Below, one piece after another: positions 1 through 5,039 of a DNA stretch of 5,039 bases. The translations under genes were made by a program, and so were the position numbers. This DNA comes from Opitutia bacterium (GTDB taxonomy: Bacteria > Verrucomicrobiota > Verrucomicrobiia > Opitutales > UBA953): NCBI GenBank assembly GCA_003485955.1, contig DNHH01000028.1, positions 2,884 to 7,922 of the forward strand, read 5' to 3'. The notes beneath the pieces were generated by a model. That model saw only the letters and a program-made list of their open reading frames with translations. It was not told where the DNA came from and searched no databases. Every line of letters starts with the position of its first letter. Positions within the stretch are counted from its first letter, which is position 1.

Positions 1-836
1 CTGAAGTACCTACGACACCCAAAATTAAACGCGGTAAACTTCGGTTACGCACCTTAATCCTGTCCGATTTGCACCTCGGAACAAAGGAGGCCCAGGCCCT
101 CCCGCTTTTGCAAATCCTTCGCGGCGTCCATTGCGAAAAACTCATCCTTAACGGCGACATCATCGATCTGTGGTCCCTTCAAAGAAAAAATAACTGGTTA
201 CCAGCACACACAGCCGTCATCCGCCGTATTTTAAAAATGGCGGAGAAAGATGGAACCCGGATCGTTTACCTGCGAGGCAACCACGACGACTTCATTGGTC
301 GGTTATTGCCACTGGGCTTAGATCGCATGGAGCTTGCCGAGGAACACATTCACCACGCGGGTGATGGTCGTCGCTACCTCTGCATCCACGGAGATGCCTT
401 TGATACCGTGACAACGAAGATGCGCTGGCTCGCAGTCATCGGAGATATTTCCTACCAATTTTTACTGGAGCTCAATCGTACGTACAACGTCTGGCGTCGC
501 TGGCGCGGCAAAGAGTATTTCTCTTTGTCGCAGGCAATTAAAGGCAAGGTTAAGCAAGCGGTGAGTTTTATCTCGAGCTTTGAAGATCACATCCGTGGCT
601 TGGCAGCACGTCGAGGTTGCGAGGGTGTGATGTGTGGCCATATTCATAAGGCAGAAGACCGTATCATCGGTGGCGTGCGTTACCTTAACTCAGGGGATTG
701 GGTAGAGTCGCTTACGGCGATTGTCGAAGAGATGGACGGCAGTGTGCGCGTCGTTGATCGCGTTGAGTTGCAATCGCGTATTGCGACTGCCCAAGAACAA
801 GCCGCTCAAGAGCCATTCGCCCAGGTTATTGCTTAG
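1..836 (+). CDS. LpxH-like metallophosphoesterase (UDP-2,3-diacylglucosamine diphosphatase family), 5' partial
   Basis: This is a calcineurin-fold metallophosphoesterase of the LpxH-like group (COG2908). The reading frame is open to the left edge, with the first full codon at base 3, so 277 residues are visible and the true start lies outside the window. An apparent TTG start at 69 falls inside the first metal motif and is not real. In visible numbering the metal-site motifs come in order: SDLHLG at 21-26, GDIID at 51-55, GNHD at 92-95, HGD at 129-131 and GHIH at 212-215. A helical segment follows the HGD motif, then the NSGDWVES stretch typical of this family. LpxH proper removes UMP from UDP-2,3-diacylglucosamine in lipid A synthesis at the inner membrane. 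This branch resembles accessory LpxH-like proteins, whose substrate is less certain, so I give no gene symbol. The glycosyltransferase gene starts 3 bases after the TAG stop, which suggests an operon and a shared lipid or glycolipid pathway. Confidence 0.9.
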   Translation, partial: EVPTTPKIKRGKLRLRTLILSDLHLGTKEAQALPLLQILRGVHCEKLILNGDIIDLWSLQRKNNWLPAHTAVIRRILKMAEKDGTRIVYLRGNHDDFIGRLLPLGLDRMELAEEHIHHAGDGRRYLCIHGDAFDTVTTKMRWLAVIGDISYQFLLELNRTYNVWRRWRGKEYFSLSQAIKGKVKQAVSFISSFEDHIRGLAARRGCEGVMCGHIHKAEDRIIGGVRYLNSGDWVESLTAIVEEMDGSVRVVDRVELQSRIATAQEQAAQEPFAQVIA

Positions 837-839
837 TCT

Positions 840-1955
840 ATGAAAACCATACCCGTATTGTCTGCAGGGTTTGGGGAGGGTCATAACGCTGCGGCTCGTG
901 CCGTGGTCGAAGCGTTTAATCGCTTACATTATGGCGAGTACCAAGCGGAGTTTCAGGACCTCTTCTTGAATGCTTATGGTGAAAAGAAATTTCGTGGGCA
1001 ACGTGAGTTGTACATCAACACGGCCAATCGCTGGCCACTGCTTTGGGGTGTCGCTTACCATGCCTTGGATCGGCTGCCTGTAGTTCAAGCGGCGTTACCA
1101 TTTTTAGGTCCCGTAGCACGTCAGTACAAAGATGTAGCTTACACCAACGTTCCCCCGTTGGTCGTTTCAACCTATCCGCTCTACTCGCATTTTCATCGTC
1201 GGTTGTGGCGACACAATGATGTCCGCCGTCCTCGCATCATCACAGTCGTCACTGATTCTATTTCTGTGAATCGTGCCTGGCACAGCGCTTTTTCGGATTG
1301 GTATATAGCGCCCAACCAAGCGACGGCTGACATCATGATCCGTCAAGGTGTGCCTGCAGCGCAAGTACGTGCCTTAGGATTTCCAGTTTCATCGCGTCTT
1401 CGACACGCAGTCGCCAAGAGTCAAGGTGGACGTCCGAAGGTTCTGGTGATGCTCAATCCAGGTCGCTCCGATGCTGTTGCCCTTGCGAAAGCCATCGCGA
1501 CTTTGGATGTTGAATTGACAGTGACGGTCGGGAAAGACGCCAACTTCCTGCAAGAAGTTGTGCGTGCCGTCGACGGCCGAGCGCGCGTCATTGGGTGGAC
1601 GGATCGCCTGCCTGAACTTATTTTGGAAAGTGACCTCGTGCTCACAAAGGCGGGTGGCGCAACGACGCATGAATGTGTCGCCGCAGGCGTGCCGTTGATT
1701 TTCACGCAAGTCATCCCCGGCCAAGAAGCAGGGAATGCGCGCCTCGTGGTTGAAGGTGGGGCCGGGGCTTATGGCTTAACGCCTGAGTCTGCGCGGAAAG
1801 CCGTCAAATTTGCTTTGAAGGATAATGGTACAGTCTGGAAAGCCTGGCGCGCGGCGATGACCGCGCTGGGAGATCCTTTGGGTGCTGACCGCGTTGCCGA
1901 GTTGATGATCCGCGAGATTCAGCTTTTAGGCGAAAGACGTTCGGCAATACGCTGA
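840..1955 (+). CDS. Glycosyltransferase, diacylglycerol glucosyltransferase/MGDG synthase-like (GT28 fold)
   Basis: This 371-residue cytosolic or membrane-associated glycosyltransferase has the two-domain GT-B layout of the MGDG synthase, UgtP and MurG relatives. The N-terminal MGDG-synthase-type domain opens with SAGFGEGHNAAAR at residues 8-20 and contains TVVTDS at 135-140, then a tryptophan at 147 and IAPN at 156-159. The C-terminal nucleotide-sugar-binding domain starts near residue 199 and holds IGWTDRLPEL at 251-260, KAGGATTHE at 270-278 and PGQEAGNA at 293-300; the last two blocks line up with the donor-binding site of GT28 enzymes. No signal peptide or membrane helix is seen. The usual glycine-rich loop after the third beta-strand reads LNPGRS (205-210) here. 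The family moves glucose, galactose or related sugars from a UDP donor onto diacylglycerol or another lipid; the actual acceptor cannot be read from sequence. ATG at 840 follows the upstream stop by 3 bases and has no clear Shine-Dalgarno, so translational coupling is likely. The last 37 bases overlap the end of uvrC. Confidence 0.88.
   Translation: MKTIPVLSAGFGEGHNAAARAVVEAFNRLHYGEYQAEFQDLFLNAYGEKKFRGQRELYINTANRWPLLWGVAYHALDRLPVVQAALPFLGPVARQYKDVAYTNVPPLVVSTYPLYSHFHRRLWRHNDVRRPRIITVVTDSISVNRAWHSAFSDWYIAPNQATADIMIRQGVPAAQVRALGFPVSSRLRHAVAKSQGGRPKVLVMLNPGRSDAVALAKAIATLDVELTVTVGKDANFLQEVVRAVDGRARVIGWTDRLPELILESDLVLTKAGGATTHECVAAGVPLIFTQVIPGQEAGNARLVVEGGAGAYGLTPESARKAVKFALKDNGTVWKAWRAAMTALGDPLGADRVAELMIREIQLLGERRSAIR
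1919..1955. other. Convergent 37-bp overlap of glycosyltransferase and uvrC 3' ends
   Basis: The plus-strand glycosyltransferase frame ends with TGA at 1953-1955, while the minus-strand uvrC frame ends with TGA read from 1921 to 1919. Both C-terminal tails are therefore encoded in the same 37 bases. No room remains for an intergenic terminator, and I see no hairpin plus T-run in the flanks. Transcripts ending here probably overlap as antisense pairs or depend on Rho; that is inference. Confidence 0.9.
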
Positions 1956-3388
1956 GCCAGTTGTGGCCCAACGCCAGCGACTGCGGTAAGTTCGGCGACG
2001 GTTGCTTTGCGTAGGCCTTGAATAGAACCAAATTCTTTTAAGAGGGCGGCTTTGCGCGATTCACCTAAACCCGGAATTTCATCCAACAAAGACTCACGAA
2101 GTTTTTTCGTTCGCAGTTCTGCATTGAAGTCATTCGCAAAGCGGTGGGCCTCATCGCGAATACGTTGCAATAATCGCAAGGCTTCATGGTGTCGCGGCAG
2201 TAAGAGTTCAGAGCCATCGACACGCACGATTGTCTCATCGCGTTTGGCTAGGCCAATCATCGTGGGCATCGGGATACCGGCTTCCGTGAATGCCTTACGC
2301 GCAGCTTCAACCTGTCCAATCCCTCCGTCGATAACGACTAGCTCGGGCAAGCTACGAGCTTCTTTGATTAATCGACCGTAGCGCCTGCCCACGACTTCGT
2401 GCATCGACCGAAAATCATCATTGCCCTCAAATGTTTTGATACGGAATCGGCGATAGCCGGACTTATCGGGTTGTCCGTTGACGAATCGGACCATCGAAGC
2501 GACGGCGAGCGTTCCTGAAATGTGGGAAATATCAAAACACTCAATGTGCCGAAGGGGCGTTGAAACTCCCAAGGCTTGTCCTAGGGCGGTTAGTCCAATG
2601 GAGCCGTCAGACTTTGGTAAAGGGTTGTCTCGTAAAAAACGCCGTGCTTTTTCGGTTGTTAAGCGAATCGCACTTAAAAGATCGCGGCATTCTCCAGCGC
2701 GTTCGTAGTCACGAGCTTCTGCTGCCGTGACCATTTCTGCTTCAAGTGCTTTGGCCCAATCACGAATTTTCCCGTCAAGAAATTCGCAGGCTTTGTTCAC
2801 GCGTTCTCGGTAGTCCCTTTCCGTTACCTCGTTAGGGTGGCCTTGGATTTCTGAGCGCGCATCGGAGTAGAGCCGCCAGCGACCGTCTTCGAGCCGTATC
2901 GGCTCAACATCACTGAGAATGATTCCAAAAAGTTTTTTTAATTCACCGAGGGTACGACGAACTTGGGTGGGGTGGGGGAAGGGCCCGAAGTAGCGTGCGG
3001 TTTCGGTGGTACGAGCGCGTACGAGACGAAAGGAGGGTATGGCATCCGCCACATCGACACGAATTTGCAAAAATTGTTTATCGTCGCGAAGCAGGACATT
3101 CCAACGCGGCTTCCAGCGCTTAATGAGGCGACCTTCGAGCAAGAGTGACTCGGTTTCGTTGCGTACGGTGTGCCATTCTAGGTTGGCGATGGCTGCCACC
3201 AAAGCCGCTACTTTAGGCGTATGGCGGGCGCCAGATCGGAAGTATGAAGCTAGGCGGGCTCGTAAATCTTTGGCTTTACCAACGTAAATAATCGCCCCTG
3301 CAGAATCTCGCATCAAGTAGACCCCGGGCTCGCGGGGGGCTTGGCGGGCTTTCGCACGGGGGGATAAATCTTCACGCTCCTGTTGCAT
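1919..3388 (-). CDS. uvrC: UvrABC system protein C (excinuclease nuclease subunit), short form
   Basis: UvrC makes the two cuts flanking a DNA lesion after UvrA and UvrB have located it. Taking ATG 3388 as start, the protein has 489 residues. The GIY-YIG domain for the 3' cut comes first (GVYLM at 22-26, IYVGKA at 34-39, LLEGRLIKRW at 83-92). A UVR motif for UvrB contact lies near 219-252 (AEARDYERAGECRDLL). The RNase H-like domain for the 5' cut has ECFDISH at 283-289, NDDF at 323-326, VIDGG at 352-356 and RDEAHRF at 411-417, so the equivalents of E. coli D399, D438, D466 and H538 are all present. A double helix-hairpin-helix ends the protein (435-485). Two things are odd: the cysteines expected between the GIY-YIG domain and the UVR motif are absent, and about 120 residues expected between UVR and the RNase H-like core are missing. 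An in-frame ATG at 3457 would add 23 unconserved residues and overlap cinA, so I prefer 3388. The frame is intact. Confidence 0.95.
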   Translation of the reverse strand: MQQEREDLSPRAKARQAPREPGVYLMRDSAGAIIYVGKAKDLRARLASYFRSGARHTPKVAALVAAIANLEWHTVRNETESLLLEGRLIKRWKPRWNVLLRDDKQFLQIRVDVADAIPSFRLVRARTTETARYFGPFPHPTQVRRTLGELKKLFGIILSDVEPIRLEDGRWRLYSDARSEIQGHPNEVTERDYRERVNKACEFLDGKIRDWAKALEAEMVTAAEARDYERAGECRDLLSAIRLTTEKARRFLRDNPLPKSDGSIGLTALGQALGVSTPLRHIECFDISHISGTLAVASMVRFVNGQPDKSGYRRFRIKTFEGNDDFRSMHEVVGRRYGRLIKEARSLPELVVIDGGIGQVEAARKAFTEAGIPMPTMIGLAKRDETIVRVDGSELLLPRHHEALRLLQRIRDEAHRFANDFNAELRTKKLRESLLDEIPGLGESRKAALLKEFGSIQGLRKATVAELTAVAGVGPQLAQRIAERLSPKS

Positions 3389-3424
3389 TTTTCCGCAGTC
3401 CGTTGAAGGTGGCTTCAGTTCCCC
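3389..3424. promoter_or_regulatory. Divergent uvrC/cinA start region
   Basis: Only 36 bases separate the preferred uvrC ATG (minus strand) from the cinA ATG (plus strand). That is too short for two independent sigma-70-type promoters, so at least one promoter must sit within the 5' coding part of the opposite gene. I could not recognise a convincing -35/-10 pair in either direction. Upstream of uvrC the leader reads GCGGAAAA just before the ATG, a weak ribosome site. Confidence 0.5.
3406..3412 (+). promoter_or_regulatory. Possible ribosome binding site of cinA
   Basis: The sequence AAGGTGG differs from the consensus AAGGAGG at one base. It ends 12 bases before the cinA ATG at 3425, which is longer than the usual 5-9 bases, so the assignment is tentative. 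It supports 3425 as the start, since no better-placed start codon follows before the conserved N-terminal GDELLDG motif. Confidence 0.4.
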
Positions 3425-4708
3425 ATGGAGCAAACGCAATCTCGCAAAGCCCGTCATGCCGTCATTTTGAATGTCGGCGATGAGCTCTTAGACGGCATTC
3501 GTACCAACGGGCACTTGGTTTGGCTTGGCGAACAGCTCGCGCGGCGCGGTGTTCGTGTCTTGCGCGGTTCCGTGGTACGCGATGAAGCCGAGCAGATTGC
3601 CGCTGAAATTTCGCATGCTTGGAAAGAGGCGAATCTCATTGTGACTACGGGTGGCATGGGGCCAACCCGCGATGATCTTGTTCGTCAGGCGGTTGCCTCC
3701 GCTCTTGGTTTAAAACTTGTACACAACAGCGAAGCCGAGGTGACTTTACGCGAGCGCTTCGTCCGCCTCCGTCGCGAAGTCTCTCCAGGCGACTTGCGCC
3801 AATGTCTTTTACCGGAAGGTGCTCAGCTCATCCCCAATCCTCGTGGTACTTCGCCGGGGATTTACCTTTCACACGAAGGACGCACGTTGGTTATGCTTCC
3901 AGGGCCAGGACTTGAACTGCGCCCGATGTTTCAGGAAGAAGTTATACCGCGGTTATGTTCGTGTGGTACTGCGAACGAAGAAGAAGCTTATGTGCAAATC
4001 CGAACCTTTGGAATTGGTGCGGTGCCACTTGAAAGCTTGGTCCGCCCGCACCTGCTCTCCGGGATGACTTTGACGTTTGGGACTCATACGGGCATCGTTG
4101 ATGCGCGTATCAGTGCCGGCGAAAGCGGGGCGTGTTGCGATCGTATGCTGGATGTTGCGCGCAAAATCCGTGACAGCGTCGGCGATGATTTTATTTGTAC
4201 TGGGCACGCTTGCTTAGCGACGCTGCTCGTTGAACAACTCACTGCCATGGGTTGCACGGTTGCGCTCGGTGAATCGTGTACGGGTGGACTTTTGGCGAGC
4301 GCCTTCACCGACGTGCCAGGAGCATCGAAAGTTCTAACAGGCTCGGCAGTGTGCTATTCCAATGATGCTAAAATGAGCATGTTGGGTATTCCCTCATGCA
4401 TTATTTCCCAACACGGTGCGGTTTCTGCGGAGTGTGCAGCTGCCATGGCAACGGCGGCGGCGGAAAAGTTCGGTGCGGATTATGGCCTATCCGTCACCGG
4501 TTATGCGGGTCCTGGCGGTGGTACCGAAGAGGATCCGGTGGGCACAATCTACTTTGGCTATGCGTCGCCTTCGGGGGTTTGGACCCGCCGGGTAGTTTTA
4601 GTGGGTGACCGCCTGCAAGTGAAGGCACGGGCCGTGAATACGGCTTTGGACTGGATGCGCCGTAATTTAAACCGTTACGGCGTCGAAGATAAACTTCACG
4701 GCGCCTAA
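3425..4708 (+). CDS. cinA: CinA-like protein: MoCF-fold ADP-ribose pyrophosphatase domain plus nicotinamide-nucleotide amidase domain
   Basis: This 427-residue cytoplasmic protein has the two domains of full-length CinA. The N-terminal molybdopterin-binding-like domain (about 10-180) shows NVGDELLDG at 16-24, TTGGMGPTRDD at 74-84, NPRGTSPG at 138-145 and LPGPGLEL at 158-165. A linker domain follows, and the C-terminal amidase domain (about 262-415) carries GESCTGGLLA at 282-291, with the serine at 284 the likely nucleophile, and TGYAGPGGGTEEDPVGT at 358-374. Characterised relatives hydrolyse ADP-ribose (N-terminal domain) and deamidate nicotinamide mononucleotide to nicotinate mononucleotide (C-terminal domain) in pyridine nucleotide recycling; the name comes from competence induction in some species. 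All key motifs are intact and the length is close to the usual 410-430. Cysteines are rather frequent (CSC at 178-180, CC at 237-238), with no obvious metal-site spacing. It is divergent from uvrC and lies 47 bases upstream of holA on the same strand, so co-transcription with holA is plausible. Confidence 0.94.
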   Translation: MEQTQSRKARHAVILNVGDELLDGIRTNGHLVWLGEQLARRGVRVLRGSVVRDEAEQIAAEISHAWKEANLIVTTGGMGPTRDDLVRQAVASALGLKLVHNSEAEVTLRERFVRLRREVSPGDLRQCLLPEGAQLIPNPRGTSPGIYLSHEGRTLVMLPGPGLELRPMFQEEVIPRLCSCGTANEEEAYVQIRTFGIGAVPLESLVRPHLLSGMTLTFGTHTGIVDARISAGESGACCDRMLDVARKIRDSVGDDFICTGHACLATLLVEQLTAMGCTVALGESCTGGLLASAFTDVPGASKVLTGSAVCYSNDAKMSMLGIPSCIISQHGAVSAECAAAMATAAAEKFGADYGLSVTGYAGPGGGTEEDPVGTIYFGYASPSGVWTRRVVLVGDRLQVKARAVNTALDWMRRNLNRYGVEDKLHGA

Positions 4709-4755
4709 GAGGCTTCAGCGTTGCCATGAGCGGTTGGGCGAGGCGATGTTAAGTT
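4709..4755 (+). other. cinA-holA intergenic leader
   Basis: This 47-base gap contains an eight-codon open frame, MSGWARRC, from ATG 4726 to TAA 4750-4752. It is in the same phase as holA and stops 3 bases before the holA ATG. A second ATG at 4746 is in another phase and gives a short frame overlapping holA. Neither has a good ribosome site. They may be chance, or a minimal leader peptide coupling translation into holA. No promoter or terminator is evident. Confidence 0.3.
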
Positions 4756-5039
4756 ATGCCCGCAAACTTGACCATCGTGGTCGGCGACGACGACTACCTC
4801 GTTGATCGTGAGGCCCGTGCGCGTTTTGTGCGGGACAAAAAGAAAGCAGGGGAGGGTGTGGATGCTGAAATTGTGGATGGTCGACTGCGCGCGGTTGCCG
4901 ATGCGGAAGTCATCGAAAAGCGAATCCGCAGCGCACTCACCAGCCTTAGTCTTTTCGGTAATGCCAAAGTCGTTTGGATCCGTGCGTTGAATTGGTTGGA
5001 ATTACCGAAAGCACAGGCGGGTTCTGAGTCGGTCGCCAT
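4756..5039 (+). CDS. holA: DNA polymerase III delta subunit, 3' partial
   Basis: The delta subunit of the clamp loader opens the beta sliding clamp during replication. Ninety-four complete codons are visible before the right edge. The protein begins MPANLTIVVGDDDYLVDREA; the GDDDYLV at residues 10-16 matches the GDxxYLV block that opens the family's domain I, where no Walker A motif is expected. SLSLFGNAKVVWIRALN at 63-79 matches the clamp-binding stretch, with L66-F67 in the place of E. coli L73-F74, the hydrophobic wedge that contacts beta. The start is well fixed: an in-frame TAA at 4750-4752 precedes ATG 4756, and the first conserved strand begins a few residues later. A GAGG at 4740-4743 is a possible but distant ribosome site (12 bases). 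The gene follows cinA by 47 bases with no terminator seen. The identification rests on the N-terminal third only; the collar domain that would confirm it lies outside the window. Confidence 0.82.
   Translation, partial: MPANLTIVVGDDDYLVDREARARFVRDKKKAGEGVDAEIVDGRLRAVADAEVIEKRIRSALTSLSLFGNAKVVWIRALNWLELPKAQAGSESVA

Noticed and set aside
69..836. TTG at 69 as the start of the phosphoesterase
   Set aside because: The codon encodes the leucine inside the conserved SDLHLG metal motif, and the frame stays open to the left edge, so the gene begins outside the window.
1389..1724. Antisense open frames inside the glycosyltransferase gene (minus strand, 111 and 97 codons)
   Set aside because: They lie fully under a well-supported gene, show no recognisable motif and have no ribosome site; they are frame shadows.
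2052..3287. Plus-strand open frames opposite uvrC
   Set aside because: The translations are low-complexity, arginine/serine-rich shadows of the uvrC codons with no family features.
3380..3398. CTG...CAG pair near the uvrC start as a LexA (SOS) box
   Set aside because: The spacer is 13 bases rather than the 10 of the E. coli-type box, and the flanks do not match; the operator of this phylum may also differ.
4681..4700. Hairpin at the end of cinA (CGTCGAAG / CTTCACG around ATAAA) as a terminator
   Set aside because: The stem is short with a bulge, lies within coding sequence, and is not followed by a T-run.
4794..5039. Minus-strand open frame at the right edge and a plus-strand frame at 4802-4990
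   Set aside because: The plus-strand frame starting at 4756 gives a recognisable HolA N-terminus with the clamp-binding motif, so these other frames are shadows.

Overview
The window holds five protein-coding genes packed almost without gaps. They form a plus-strand pair, one minus-strand gene, and a second plus-strand pair. There are no RNA genes, mobile elements, CRISPR arrays or long non-coding stretches; the longest gene-free interval is 47 bases. All five genes belong to recognisable families. The organism looks like a Gram-negative bacterium. The best guess is Verrucomicrobiota, perhaps the Opitutae side, because the start of the DNA polymerase III delta gene and the shape of UvrC remind me of that group. 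This is a remembered resemblance, not a computed placement. Base composition is balanced to slightly GC-rich and looks even across the genes, with no sign of recent transfer.

Region 1 (1-1955, plus strand): the 3' part of an LpxH-like metallophosphoesterase gene, cut by the window edge, is followed after 3 bases by a glycosyltransferase of the diacylglycerol-glycosyltransferase/MurG-like fold (GT28 type). They look like one transcription unit. By inference they work on envelope glycolipid or nucleotide-sugar lipid metabolism at the inner face of the cytoplasmic membrane.

Region 2 (1919-3388, minus strand): uvrC, the nucleotide excision repair nuclease. Its 3' end overlaps the end of the glycosyltransferase gene by 37 bases, tail to tail. 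The protein is short, about 489 residues against 610 in E. coli. It keeps both nuclease domains and the C-terminal helix-hairpin-helix pair, but lacks the four cysteines of the usual iron-sulfur site and about 120 residues between the UVR motif and the RNase H-like domain. This is the most unusual thing in the window.

Region 3 (3425-5039, plus strand): cinA starts 36 bases from the uvrC start in the opposite direction, followed after 47 bases by the 5' part of holA, which runs off the right edge. cinA serves NAD-precursor repair and salvage, and holA encodes the clamp-loader delta subunit. uvrC, cinA and holA are housekeeping genes of DNA and nucleotide maintenance. I found no clearly new multi-gene system; the points most worth checking are the unusual UvrC architecture and the tight gene overlaps.
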